Source: Phoenix dactylifera
Lineage: Eukaryota > Streptophyta > Magnoliopsida > Arecales > Arecaceae
DNA: 64,000 nt
NCBI RefSeq assembly: GCF_009389715.1
Contig: NW_024067695.1
Coordinates: forward strand, 186,001-250,000
Direction: 5' to 3'
The notes under the pieces are model-generated. The model was not told the DNA's origin and made no database searches. It was given only the letters and a program-made list of their open reading frames with translations. Of the stretch, positions 38,754 to 53,690 are shown in pieces (within the stretch, counting starts at the first letter, position 1; each line of letters opens with the position of its first letter). Both the position numbers and the translations under genes were made by a program.

Positions 38754-40258
38754 TATGTCATGATCCGAGATTGAGAATCGGAGGTCGTGGCTAGGAACCC
38801 TCCTCACAAGCATGCAAGGCATCTCAACATCATATCATGATCAAGCATTGAAATAAATTTAAATAACTAATGTTCAAATTTAAATTTAAATAATTAGAAC
38901 CAAATTTTAATATTTTACAAAACTAACAATATTTAAAAGATCTTATATCAAACTCTAGTCAAATTCTGAACTAAAGTAAATATGTCAAACTTTGCCTCTA
39001 ATCACTCTTCCAACCGTACTATTTTAGTTCTTAGAATCTGAAGAAAAAAACAAATAATAAGCTCGACAGCTCAATAAGTAATGAATACCTTAACTAGATA
39101 ATTCATATAATATCATAAGATACAATATTAAAGTATAAATTACCATGAATCAGTGTAAAAACATAACTAATTCTGTTAATCAATTAAAATCTATATCTTC
39201 CAAATATTCAAATATATAATCATAAATCCGATTCGAAACAAATCGTATTCAATTCAACAGCCTTTAACTATGGCCCCACTTATACTCTATAGCTAGGCCA
39301 AAAATAAAACCGCACTTATATCTAGTAAAGTAGGATAGAATACTGCACTTATATCTTGTAAAAGGGCCAAAAATAGAATCAGCGAGTTCAATAATAATCG
39401 AAGTACCAATGTATAACCTCCAATTAGTAGAGTCTAAAACGTAGTTATGCTAAAAGTTCAAATCTAATACATGTCAAAAAATTTTATTAAAAAAAATATG
39501 TATCAAAATCCAATTAAAATATGCATAAGCAATGTACAAACAATAAAAATATAAAAATAGTCTAAAAAATATTACTCTGAATTACATATTTATTTTTCAT
39601 TCAAAATGCCATCTCATGAAATTCATAAATCACATAAATCGATTAACAATTTATTTGATATAAAAATAATACTATATAAATAAAAAATTAGAAAGGACAA
39701 ATCATTATTTACTTTGCAAGTGAAACCAAACTATAGGTCTACATAATTTCGATAATCTCTCTTCGAACCTAAGACTTCTGCGTGGTCTAGCAGAAATTAT
39801 GATGGAGGAGGAGTCCATCTTCTAGTTTACGTCAAACAAAGCTCTATCCCTTTTTTCGATCTCCTGCTCCAAGTCGAATAGGATTTTTTTTCTTTGTCTC
39901 CTACTCCAACCCTTACATCTAGACCGCCCAAGTAGACTAGGCTCAATTTCTTATAAGTTGTTACAATATATATATATATATATATTAGATATTTAATAAA
40001 TGTATATTAGGTGTCTTGATATATTTGTTTCATCTGTCTCATACTCAAGATCAAGCGCAAAATTATCTCAGACTCCCTGAATTACATCATTATTTATGAA
40101 TAATCTGATTTTTCTATACAAAATTAACAATCAAATAAAACTTTTATAAGATATTTATTAATTGAAATAAGGTTCTACTGTGATATAGGTGATTTGTTCA
40201 ATCTAAAAGAAGCATAGTCTAATCATGCCTTGAGGTATCTATATCTAAAGAACTTTGC
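38754..40258. other. AT-rich non-coding DNA, probably old repeat
   Basis: No coding frame was found. The first 80 bp are GC-richer (TGTCATGATCCGAGATTGAG...), perhaps an old LTR edge. The rest is AT-rich with a short (AT)n run near 39967-39985. Confidence 0.35.
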
Positions 40259-40259
40259 A

Positions 40260-40800
40260 GTTTTTTTTTTTTTGTTATTGCTAGGACGGACAATTCATAT
40301 GTGACGAGTACGAATATATCTAATAAAATTAGAAAACAAAATATCTCGAAGTGCCCGAGGTAGCTTTCTATCTTCAGCCTACACGGTACTATCTGTATGG
40401 CTGGCCATATAGGCGGCCACCCAATCCGCAGCCCCATTAATTTTATGGAAGACATATTTGGCTTGAAAGGCCATACCATCCCTCGTCATCACCCAGATGT
40501 CACGAAGCAGACGGTGGTCGTCATCCATACCCCTCGGACTCCTCTGAATCCATCTGATAACCATGGCCGAGCCGCCCTTCAGGATGACTAAACGAGCTCG
40601 CAAACCTAGCCGGACATGTCGAAGGTCTACCCACACGACCTCAACTCTGCACCAGAAATCGAAACATCGAATATCTGGCAGCCACCTGCTGCCAATATCC
40701 TGGCATTCGGGTCTCTCATAACAAACTCCGCGCCAACTTGCGTACCTTCGAAATAGATCATTAAAATTAACCCACCAGAACTTTGCAGAGTTCGGTGTTG
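40260..40800 (-). mobile_element. 5'-truncated LINE fragment (RNase H end)
   Basis: The minus strand encodes remnants matching the C-terminal RNase H part of the full LINE in this window (WWVNFND, ARLVILKGGSAMVIRWIQ, INGAADWVAAYMAS). Matches such as LLRDIWVMTRDGMAFQA align with LLRDIWAMARDGWAFQA in the full element. A T-run at 40260-40274 is its poly(A) tail on the minus strand. The catalytic aspartate of the FDG motif is lost, and the fragment is decayed and non-functional. Confidence 0.85.
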
Positions 40801-40963
40801 GTTTATTATTATTTTTTAATAAATAATGATTATTCCGTAACAATAATGTGCGGGAGTAAACAAAGTCATGGGTGGGATCATCCCATAATTAGCCCCAATA
40901 GATCTGTGTTGTAGTGTTCTCTAGTCTACATAAATTATAGACCAGATCTTCTTTGATATCATT

Positions 40964-41096
40964 TGTCATGGCTTAGGACCTCACCAAAAAATACTAGCCG
41001 GAAGGTATTTTTGAGGGTTTCTTAGTCCTGTATAAGTATCCAAGATCGGCGAATAACCGATGTGGGACGAAACACATGCCCGCACGGATCGTCACA
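40964..41096 (-). repeat. TRIM LTR copy A (best preserved)
   Basis: It is 133 bp and reads TGTGACGATCCGTGC... to ...GCCATGACA on the minus strand. It contains an exact GTCCCACATCG (41058-41068) followed 22-23 nt later by a TATA-like TTATAC (41030-41035), and a T6 run further downstream. Confidence 0.8.
41058..41068 (-). promoter_or_regulatory. snRNA-type USE motif inside TRIM LTR
   Basis: GTCCCACATCG on the minus strand matches the plant snRNA upstream sequence element RTCCCACATCG at every position and is identical to the one at 43565-43575 before the U2 gene. The motif is seen; a promoter role in the TRIM is inferred. Confidence 0.6.
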
Positions 41097-41261
41097 TACT
41101 CCCCCCTATTCAGGCCCTAACGTCCTCGTCAGGCTAAGTGTTCTAATTTATTCAAATCTAATCACAGGTACTACGATAGGCCCATGGTCAGCCTCCATGA
41201 ACCCGTCTGCATTATCCGCTAGTTCACATAGGTTATGGGCTGGGTCCGCTCTGATACCATT

Positions 41262-41394
41262 TATCATGACTCAGGACCTCATTCAAAAGGGCTAGTCGGA
41301 TGGTATCTTTTTGTGTTTCTTAGTTTTATATAAGTACCCAAGATTGGCGAATAACCAATACAGGAATAAACACCTGCCTGCATAGTTCATCACA
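41262..41394 (-). repeat. TRIM LTR copy B
   Basis: It is 133 bp. It has a better TATA box (TATATAA on the minus strand near 41330), but its USE-like site has decayed to TTCCTGTATTGG. Confidence 0.78.
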
Positions 41395-41567
41395 CACTCC
41401 CCCTATTCAAGGCTTCAAGCCCTAACGTCCTCGTTAGGCTAAGTGTTCAAATCTATTCAAATCTAATCACAAGCACTATGATAGGCATGTGGTCAGCCTT
41501 CATTAATCCGTGCTACAGTATTTCCTAGTCCACATAGATTATGGGCCAGGTCGGCTTTGATATTATT

Positions 41568-41704
41568 TGTAACAACTCAAAACCTCATCCAAAATAGCTA
41601 GTTGAAAGATATTATTTGAGTTACTTGATTATGTATAAATACCTAAGATTTATCCAATAAATAACCAATATGGAACTAAACACACGCTCGTACGAGTAGT
41701 CACA
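41568..41704 (-). repeat. TRIM LTR copy C
   Basis: About 137 bp and the most diverged copy. Its USE-like site has decayed to GTTCCATATTGG, mainly through C-to-T changes. Confidence 0.7.
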
Positions 41705-43560
41705 CATATAGTTCGATAACTGGCTGGGCTGGCAACGATAACTATGGGTAAGGCAACTATGCCATTGGAAAGATGAAATTGTAATGTACACAATTTTAGG
41801 AGGGAATGTTGCTAATTCTAGATCCATACCTTTAACATACATATATGTGATTTATGTTAGATATATGGCTCTCACTAATGTTGTCCGCATAATAAATTGA
41901 ATCTCGTAAATATAACTTCCATTGTAAAAGTTGCAATTTAACATAAATATCTAGTGCTTCCTGACCTCGATGGAGTTATCATCTCAGTCTCTATTGATGA
42001 TCATATATAGCAACGTACCCAAAATTTCTGCTTGGAAGATAAATTCTGTGTATCCAAAAATATGCATGGCTCTCTTGATAGACTTGGCTTCTGGCCTTCA
42101 ACTTGGGTTTTTATTTGATCTCTAATCACTTATCGGATCTTCAAGAATTGCTGACGCATCGTTTTTGCAAGTTTACCAATGACATCTTCTCAATAGATTC
42201 CTGTCGTAGATTTATCAATAATGGAGTTTTTCTTTGCCCGTTTTATATGGCAATGTGAAAAGCAGTTGTGCTCAAGAAGATGGATCTTTTCTTTGCCTTG
42301 CCTTCAAGAATAGACGGTATACAGCCAAGTTCTCGCCAAAAATATGTTCGGCTGCAAGCTTTGAAAGTCCCATCACAGTACAAGTATTGAAACCTCTTCG
42401 CATCTTTTAATTAAGTGCCCTTTCATTAGAAGCATTTGGTACCCTTTCAAACTTAAGCTCGAGTTGGTCAGATGGTGCGGGAGTTCGGCTTAAGCCTGAC
42501 TTATTTTTGTGGCTTAGTTTTTTAAATTTAAATTTTAAATCGATTTTGGTTTTGTCTTTTAGCAAACATAGTGTCATTTAAAAACATCTCTTTCTTCTTT
42601 TTAAACCCTATCAGATCCGAGAGTTAAAAATCAGAATATCTTTCCTATTCTTCCTCTTCATATTTTTCTCTATTTTCGTGTTTCTGAGCGATTTTGAGTT
42701 GTTTGCTAGTGTCATTGCATCTGTGAGTGTACTTTTGGAGTGATCTGGTTGTTATATCCTGAAAGCCGCCATTATCTGCTGTACCGAGACTCATTCTCCG
42801 AGAGATGCGATCTATTTTTAAGGACAATGACACCATGCCGCAACCGATAAATTTTTTTTTTTTACCATCTATTCTTCCCATAACATGTTTTAAATCACTT
42901 GAAGACGTAAAACTCTCATTGTAATCACTACCTTCTTTTCTTTTTCTTTTCGTTTAGTCATGCTTTCACTTCCTTAATAAATTGGGGAAGCTTTCTTTAT
43001 TAAATATTTTAATATTTAGCAGTCAATAATTGTGATGGTATTTTTCAATCATGATGTCATATGACATTGGAAACATGATGTAATGTTGTTTTGGAGTTGG
43101 TGACCTTAGACCAATCGTGCACGAGCAAGGATGAGCAGGAATGCCAAAGCGAAGGAATAGGTACAAAATCTCAAACTTTGATATCAAACAATGCAGTATA
43201 AAAGAACTATACGGTGAAACACAATGCATTTTTTGATACACCCCTGAAAAAATTTATTAACTCATATATATTATATCTTCATTTCTTCACTATCAAAGAA
43301 ATAAATGATTGATAAAACAACAAGCACTTCATGTAATCCTTGAAAAAAAAAATAAAGTCACATTAAAATTTATTTTCTTTTCACTCTCATGTGCAATTCT
43401 ATTGGGTTCCATCCATTGACTCTATCTTTAAAGACAAATATTTTTCTTAAAAAGAAGATACTTATGCCCTCTCCAATGACAACAGATTTTTGATCATCAA
43501 AACCGTGAAGGATGATGAAGAAAATAAACTGAACGAGAAGAATCCTAGGAGCCGTTTGTC
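41705..43560. other. intergenic, nothing recognisable
   Basis: No coding frame with family resemblance and no clear repeat boundary. The sequence is AT-rich throughout. Confidence 0.4.
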
Positions 43561-43564
43561 CTTT

Positions 43565-43617
43565 GTCCCACATCGGCTACGTGCAACATGTAGATAAAGT
43601 GCGCTTGGAATAAAAGG
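43565..43617 (+). promoter_or_regulatory. U2 snRNA promoter: USE and TATA
   Basis: A perfect USE (GTCCCACATCG, 43565-43575) and AATAAAAGG (43609-43617, centred near -29) precede the U2 start at 43642. The gap between USE and TATA is about 34 bp, the arrangement of plant snRNA genes transcribed by RNA polymerase II. Confidence 0.9.
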
Positions 43618-43641
43618 AGGTGGGAGCAGGCCGTTAAAATC

Positions 43642-43837
43642 ATACCTTTCTCGGCCTTTTGGCTAAGATCAAGTGTAGTATCTGTTCTTATCAGTTTAAT
43701 ATCTGATACGTGGGCCATTGGCCCACTATGATATTAAATTAATTTTTCTATGGGGGAGGGCCCTTCACGGTGGCCTGCCACCGGGGCCCTCGAGCGTCGC
43801 CCATGCGTTGCACTACTGCACGGGCCGGGCGCACCCC
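43642..43837 (+). ncRNA. U2: U2 spliceosomal snRNA
   Basis: The sequence starts ATACCTTTCTCGGCC and is 196 nt long, the usual plant length. The branch-site recognition element GTAGTA lies at 43675-43680. Stem-loop IIb is GTGGGCC-ATT-GGCCCAC, and the Sm site AATTTTTC is at 43741-43748. Stem-loop III pairs GAGGGCCC with GGGCCCTC, and stem IV pairs GCCCATGC with GCACGGGC; the 3' end is GCGCACCCC. Every conserved element is intact, and an authentic promoter is present, so this looks functional rather than a pseudogene. U2 pairs with the intron branch site during splicing. Confidence 0.95.
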
Positions 43838-45990
43838 ACTACCAAATCTAAATTGCAAATAGTACCCTCCCTATTGGACTGGGCCAAGGCTCTCACGACT
43901 CTACTGTTGTTTAATTTTCATTAAACAATCGAACTTGAATTTTTGGAACAACATTTGCCCCTCAAAAACAAAGAAAGTCGGATTTCTCAGATTTTGATTA
44001 TATTTGCTGATGATTCTCATTTCAGCAAGTTCCATGTGATTGTTTAGTGTTTAGCAAGGTTGTTTACCAAAAGTTAGACAATTTACATGATTATATCATG
44101 TGATGAAACAACACAATGTCAATTTTAATGATGAGTTTAGGTGGGAATTAGTCAGATAATCCCAAGAACACTATTGGGATGTGAGTGATCCCTGAGAATA
44201 GCAAAAGTCACATGTGTAAAATTAAGTTTTTATCATTTGCTAGTTGAGTGTCAAAGTAGAACCCCAAAGTCACTTTGAGGCTTAAATCAACTTTAAACTG
44301 TTTTAAACTAAAATGATCAAAAATGACTTTGGCTCCCAATGGAGCTAAAGTTTTACTTTCAGGTGGCGATAGCTTACTGACTTTGGATAGGTAGGTTATA
44401 TTTTTATTGATAAAATATATCATAGTGATAATTACTAATAATACTATTATTATAATATATCTTTATATTGAAATATAATAATATATATTATTATATGATG
44501 TATTATTTATTATAATTAATAGTAATTTTACCAAATTATTATTAATTATATTATTTTATTGATTTCTATATTTAATTAATAATATATTGATGAAAACTTA
44601 TTGCAAAACTTACTATTGAAAAGTTCATTTTCAATGTCCTTATGCTACAATGTCAAATATTACATTATAAAATATTTATTGATAATTTGTCTGATTTTTC
44701 GAAATATATGAGATAAAATTATAGATGTAGTTTTCAAGAGAGACAAAGAGATCAATATGCCGCATTTGAAAATTTTCTAGCAAACTCCTCGCATTTGCTT
44801 AAATTTTAATATTATACCGTATCATAGAACCAATTTAATAAGAATTGACTTGTATTTTTTTTAATTCAATAAATTAGATAAACATGGCTAAAACTATTGC
44901 AAGAGTATTGTAAACTTGCTAATAAAGTGACCCCGAATTTTAGTTCGGACTGTGCTTTTTCTTTTTTTTTCCCCTCCAAGCAAGAGATCGGGGGATTAAT
45001 TCTTGATTGGTAAAACCTGGACTTCAGAATTAGCCAATAAATATTCTTTGTCCGCCTGCCTCCAGCCTCAGCTGAGTGTGAAACGGCAAAAAATTCTGGA
45101 CCATTTGATCCAATAACGGACGGATCTACGCGACATCAAGCCGTTAAAAAGATTCTCCTTTCCCACGTTGCGAGCCGGAGACGAGTCCATCGCATGGGGT
45201 CCACAAGATGAACCTTTCTGATTAGACCCACTAATCATGAACAGTGACTGGGGTTTGCCTGCATAAACTCGATCATGCGTTCAAAGGCTTTCCGATCCAA
45301 AGCTAGCAACCATCTGTTCAGGATCCAAGGGTTTTCAATAACATAACTTTTCTTTGGGATGTTAGTGTCATACGAAAGTAATTTTTTATAGACACCTTTA
45401 ATTATTATTATTATTATTATTATTATTTGCTTAAGCATATAAGCAGACGCTTTTACCTCGTCACTTATCAGCAAGGTCAAAAGTACATAAAATTCAACCC
45501 CGCTGTCTAAAGTTTTTCTATCAATAATTATTAAAAAAAACATTATAATGAACGGCAGAAAATTAGCTGTTCAAGACAAGAAACAGCCTTTTCCCCGTAC
45601 CACGAAAATTAGCATTCAATTTAACGTGGACCCCCACCACGAGTCACAAGATTATTAGCAGAAACATCTCCGTTTTTTTTAATCTGTCCTCGAACGCTCG
45701 GTTCACCCCATCCGCATGGCCACAGCTGGCCCAGCATAAACTTATCGTCGAAACGACCGCATATAAACTTCCTTTTGTGCGCAACCTTAAACGAACAGAC
45801 GAGATTCTTCCACACGTGTGTGATCAACGGCGGATCCAAACAGCGCATGGAATTCCCAAACGACTCACGTTCAGCTTCTCCTCTTCTTGCGGACTACCGC
45901 ACAAATTCTTTTTCTGATTCTTTATTTGATCGACAATAATTGTTAATAAAATAAAAAAGGAAAAGAAACGCTTTTTTTTTTTCTCCTTCT
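43838..45990. other. intergenic; AT-rich, with (ATT)n microsatellite
   Basis: A 9-bp perfect hairpin (TTGTTTAAT/ATTAAACAA, 4-nt loop) lies at 43907-43928, 70 nt after U2. An ATT trinucleotide run spans about 45400-45426. A G-box palindrome ACACGTGTGT lies near 45812-45822 in the 14-3-3 upstream region. No gene was found. Confidence 0.45.
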
Positions 45991-45994
45991 CCTC

Positions 45995-46000
45995 TATAAA
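45995..46000 (+). promoter_or_regulatory. TATA box of the 14-3-3 gene
   Basis: TATAAA in CCTCTATAAAGCC lies 83 bp before the start codon and would set the start site near 46028, giving a CT-rich leader of about 55 nt. Confidence 0.75.
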
Positions 46001-46082
46001 GCCGCCTCCCTTCGCCTTCATTTTCTTCTTTTGTTTCTTTCTATCCATTTCCGTGTTCTTCTTCTCTGATCGGTGGGCGGCA

Positions 46083-48882
<2,800 letters not shown>

Positions 48883-49440
48883 GTGGTATTTCATTGGTTC
48901 CTCATAGCTGATCAAGGGTCCCCGCTGATTTGCCCCATTAGAGATATAGATATTACTTCTTCTCATCTGGCCGCTTGATGTCTTGGCATTCCATTCGTCA
49001 CCTATCTACTGCCCTGTGAAGTTCCAAATATCATTTTGTTTGTGTTTTTGGTTTATCTTGCTCTCTCTGCTTTTCCTCTTAAATTTGAATCTTTTGCTTT
49101 TGCCTGTTCCTTTTATCATCATTAGGTTTGCTGCTGTTGGGTTTGAATTTGAAAATGCCAGACTCTGATATGTTGGCCGTCGAAGCCCCCTCTTTTATGG
49201 TATACAATGGCTTTCCTGGATGATATGTAATGACAGACTTCATCTCATGTTATTTACAGAAATAGCTTATGTACAATTATGTGCCTGCTTTTGTTATTCG
49301 TTATAGTATTATGCTCGATGAGCTCATTCAAAGGAAAATCTCGACAGGCTGTTTTTATGACAATCCCAGGTATCAGGCTCTTCTTGGCTGAAAAGTTCTG
49401 CTTGTTTGTAGAAATGGGCCAATACTCCTTCTGCCATCAC
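48883..49440 (+). other. 3' flank/UTR of the 14-3-3 gene
   Basis: Non-coding, T-rich sequence with TGTAATGA-type words near 49226. The poly(A) site cannot be fixed. Confidence 0.4.
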
Positions 49441-50047
49441 TTGTTTTTTTTTTTTTTTTTTGGCTGAAAAAAAAAAAGGAAGGGGGGAGAAGGAAGGGAC
49501 AAGCCCACTCCCGCGTAGCAGCTCTCACCCCGCTAGGAGAATGTTCGGCAAAAATGACCGTGTGTTGGGTATCCTAGCCGGTTTTACTCATACCCTTTCC
49601 ACCCATGAGTCCGGCTCGGTTATTCCTCTGGGCTCTGATACGAATACCATGTGTTCTGGCACCACCGAGCCACTCTAGGTTGTGTCATCGAAAAAGAAAG
49701 CCACTCTAGGTTCCATCATTGACATCAACTTCCGACACTAAAACATGACAGCATCGCCACTAGGATAAATGTTTTGCAGGGTGAGCTGCAAGACCAGTCA
49801 AAGTGACGACAAGCCACGTTGGCCAACGTCTCTTTTTTATGCTTTCTATGGGTGCGGAGTTTGTTGCAGAACCAGTTGATCCATATCCATCTCTCTCGGT
49901 CACGTCATGTCTGTTGGTTGTGGAGTGAGGCGTGCACCCAATTGGACCGCATGGGCTTGGGATTCCATTTTTCTTTTTTTAATAAATTTATGAAAGGGAT
50001 GTTCGTGGTTGACATCTCGTGCGGCAAGCAGGAATTCATGAACCTCC
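49440..50047. repeat. degraded retroelement-like sequence
   Basis: A T-run and A-run (49443-49479) are followed by GGAAGGGGGGAGAAGG and then by GGGCTCTGATAC near 49629, which on the minus strand resembles the Met-tRNA primer site (GTATCAGAGCCC). The arrangement suggests an old minus-strand LTR-element edge, but no LTR pair was found. Confidence 0.3.
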
Positions 50048-51830
50048 TTTTTTTTTTATTATTATTATTATTATTATAATAAGATAGATGCTTATGCACA
50101 AATATATATCCAATAAAATTAAAAAATAAAATATCAATAAGATTGCTTTTCGAAAGATATGTCTGGCACCTTGGAATACATACTCTCCCAATCCTCCAAA
50201 TATCGTGTAGGAGCGAATAAGCATTAGCCGACCTCATCTAGCCTTGAATCGACCCGACTATTGCGGCAGAATCATCCTCAACGGCAATGAGATCAACCCT
50301 CAAGATCTATCTCGCATAAGTAATACCTGTCCAAGCCATCCTTAGCTTCGCTCCAAAAATTGAGATAGTGAAGATCGGACACTCGCCTATAATCATTAAC
50401 TCGGAGTCCGGGCGTTGGATCACGAACCTCGCTCCTGCTCTACTGCCGTCACCAATTACACTACTGTCGAAATTTACTTTGAGGAAGCTCGGATGGGGGC
50501 TCTTAGGTGATGAAAATCAATTAGGCCGCTATAGGAGCAAAATAGGAGTTTTAGGTATCCCGAGCTATCCCAGTCTCTCGAATAGAAGATGGGTTAGTGA
50601 TCTCAGCAGCCTGAATCAGAGCTCTCTCTAGAATGAACCTCACAGCCTGACTGGTCTCCTCGAAGATGAAATCATTCTTGCCTTGCCAAATGCGATAGGC
50701 AATGTAAGCAACTCGGATACTCCAAAGTTTGGATGACACTATTAATACTACCCCACAAGAACTCAAGGAAGGTCTAGACATGCATCCTCAACTGAAGGAT
50801 CACCGAGGTTGAAGTGGTGAGCCTCCATACATGCATTGCCCTCCAGCACTGGAACAGAACATGTCCAACAGTCTCATCATCCATATCACAGCAAGGGAAG
50901 GTTGGAGGGATGTTAATCCTCAAGGCACTCAACACGCTCTTGGTGGGAAGGCTACCTCGGCCACCTTCTAGATAAAAAAAGATAACTCTAGGATGGACCC
51001 CAAGCCTCCAAATCCAAGTACCATCTAGCCTCCAAGGCGGCTCCCTCTATACAAATCATAGAGATCCTTCACCCTTACCTTTGGACTGTAGGAAAACCTC
51101 CAGACCCACATATAATGATCATCGAAAAGGAGAATCGCGAGAGAAAGGACCACCATGGCTAGCCGATTGCCGTGGACAACCAAATTAGTGTTACACGTCC
51201 TCTCTTCAGGAAGGAATAGGTCACAGACACACATGCTTATTCTAGCGTCCATGCGGACCATGGTTGGCCACCGCCTTAAGGGTAGGTCAGAGAGCCAACC
51301 ATCCTCTATCATGTCCACTAATTGGCCATCCTCTATCAATCATCCGATGTTAGGCATCACATTCGGAGCATGGGCGCAATTTTCTTTCTACATGAAGTAG
51401 CAGCTTCGGTTAGCCTAAATATCAGCACCAAGAGTCCACGAGCAATACTTGGCCCTCATCACTGCGCTCTAGAAACCCTCCAGCTCTAGCAGAAATCTCT
51501 TGGCATGTTTGGCTATCATGGCCTCTCTCCTAACCAGCAACGGTTGAATACCGAAGCCTTTTTTGCGAAGTGGCTGGCAAATTGTCCCCTAGGCCACTGG
51601 GTGCATCCCTACTCCCACCTATGCAAGCCCTACAGGAAACTCATGAATATATGCTCAAACTTCAAAAGCAAGATTTTCGTCAAGATGGTGTTATTCAGAA
51701 AGTAAATCTCCTGCTTCATTAGCTAAACCCATTGGTGCAGAGCAAACCAGAACAAGATTGCCCTCGCTAGAAATGCCACGAGATTAACCTGGATGCGAAA
51801 AAGCATAGAATTGCTTACCAAGCACAGCCA
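50048..51830 (-). mobile_element. 5'-truncated LINE fragment (late RT to RNase H)
   Basis: The minus strand carries decayed segments colinear with ORF2 of the full LINE: a GTICQPLRKKGFGIQPLLVRRE-like stretch near 51600-51530, MIEDGWLSDLPLRRWPTMVRMDARISMCVCDLF (51300-51220) and a zf-RVT/RNase H linker with VAYIAYRIWQGKND (50700). It ends in an ATT/A-rich tail (50048-50081 on the plus strand). Stops and frameshifts are many. It belongs to a related but different subfamily from the full-length element. Confidence 0.82.
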
Positions 51831-52780
51831 TGCTTGACCGAAGCTTTCTTACCCGAACCAATGGCAAGGTGCGTCAAACTATGTCAAACCATGCACCGCA
51901 CCATCTTGTGCCAACCTTGAACAAGCTTGTTCTTCATCCTGTTGAACCACAAGGGAACTTCACTCAGGTTTTCACAATGTATATGATTTCACACCAGCCA
52001 CCAATCTCATAGCCTGGACTCATCTCACGTCCAAGATGCACCAATCTCACAGCCTGAATTCAAACCACTGATAGCTTGCTTGCTAGCAAAACCCACCAAT
52101 GCTTGTGGTGGAATGCCATCAAGGGCTAAAGGAGCCAGCTTACCGGAGCTGGCGTCTCTAGGACCCAGTTTGGAACCAAAATAAGCATCTCGGGAATAAC
52201 TGTTGTCATGCAATGCCATACTTAATTTCAGAAGAAAAGAGAGATAAGTGGGAAATATGCAATTTTACTTTTGGAATCAGTATTTCTATCTCCATTTAAT
52301 CATTACCTATTATTACAGTATAACTGATGTTTTTTGGAATAAGTATTTCTGCTACTGATATGCAGTTGCATCGTTGTTTTTTGATTTTCTTTGTTATATC
52401 ATTTTTCTGTAAGCTAATCTCTGTTAGCTCTCTGTAACTCTTTCCTCCTTCTTCTGTAATTACGATGGCTGCTTTACTAGCATCCTTTATTATCAAAAAA
52501 AAAAAAAACATGGTCAGAAACATAATAATTTTGATTTTTGATTACTCTTCTTATCAACGAATGATTTTGTATGTACTTCCACTAAGCAAGTTTGGGATAG
52601 TGGAATTTAAAAGAGATATTTAAATTAGAGATCCTTCGTTCAAGCTCATTTCTCATCAATGTCCTCCGTATACACAGGAAAAAGAAAAAAAAAGAGAAAA
52701 AAATGGAAAAGAAAACTCTCTAATAAGATCTCCTTCAAGTCCAAATTATTGTTGGTGAAGAATCTACTTTATCTCTCTCT
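51831..52780. other. intergenic; unclassified, A-run at about 52495-52508
   Basis: There is no credible gene. A poly(A)-like run ends a T-rich stretch near 52508 and could be the tail of a small retroposon on the plus strand, but no target duplication could be seen. Confidence 0.3.
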
Positions 52781-52782
52781 TC

Positions 52783-53690
52783 TTTTTTTTCTTTTTTTTT
52801 TTTGTTTTTTTTTGGATAAAAGTGGCTACTCATATCATATAACTCTAACGTGAGTACATCTTACCAAATCACGAAAAAGTAAGAAATATAAAGGAGGAGG
52901 AACATCTAAAGCAGCATTCAGAGAAAATCTCCAGAGTGCCGGACGACAAAGGAGGCGACCCAGTCTGTTGCCCTGTTCGCCTCCCTAAACGCGTGTGCTG
53001 CTTGAAAGTCGCTCATCATCCGAGCCATCCTGCGAGTCTCCCGGATAAGGGAATGATCATCACCATACCTATCTGCCCCTGGAGCCAATCGATTACCATA
53101 GATGAGTCTCCCTCGAAGTACACCCGCTTGGCACCAAGTACCAATCTCGCATAGGATATACCCTCCCAGACTGCTCGTAGCTTAGCCCCGACTACTGTAA
53201 GCCCTGGCGTGCGCCGTCCTCCTGCTGCTATCATCCTACTAAGATTGTTCTGATCACAAAACCAACCCCTCCAGTCACACCATCCATTGACTTATTGCCA
53301 TCGAAGTTTATTTTGAGATAACCAAAGGATGGGGGTACCCAAGAAACAAGGGCAAACCGGGGCGCCGAAACAGGATGAAGAGTACCTCAGGTGTCCCTAG
53401 CCATTTCAGAAGAAAACACAATAGCAGACGCAATAACCTCCCTCGCATGTATCGCCGCTCTATCCACCACCATCTTCGGAGAAATCCTCCTCCCCTCAAA
53501 CAGGCCGGCGTTCCTATCCAATCAAATGTAGTAGGACAAGTATGCCATCAGAATCTCTGCCTCAGTAGACCAAAGGCTCCTCATGGAATCTATCAGCATG
53601 CAAGTCAGGTCCTGCGCCGAAACCACCAAATCGGGTAGTAGGACTGGTGACCTCCTCTATATCTCTCGGACTTTAGGGCACTGCAAATCT
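52783..53690 (-). mobile_element. 5'-truncated LINE fragment (RNase H end)
   Basis: The minus strand encodes TVVGAKLRAVWEGISYARLVLGAKRVYFEGDSSMVIDWLQ (about 53200-53075), matching the RNase H domain of the full LINE (AELSAAWAGVCYARCVLRARSIILEGDSATVISWIQ), with the catalytic EGDS retained. T-runs at 52783-52814 on the plus strand are its poly(A) tail. Frameshifts break it upstream. Confidence 0.82.

Larger units (their letters stand above)
40964..41704 (-). mobile_element. tandem TRIM retroelement: LTR-internal-LTR-internal-LTR
   Basis: Three related direct repeats of about 133 bp (40964-41096, 41262-41394, 41568-41704) are separated by two related internal segments of about 165-173 bp. Read on the minus strand, each internal segment starts after the LTR with a Met-tRNA primer site (TGGTATCAGAGC at 41248-41259; degraded in the second and in the partial copy before 40964) and ends with a polypurine tract (TAGGGGGGAGTA) before the next LTR. 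LTR ends are TGTGACG...CATGACA. Size and lack of any ORF fit TRIMs. The array probably arose by unequal recombination or tandem reverse-transcription products. Confidence 0.8.
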
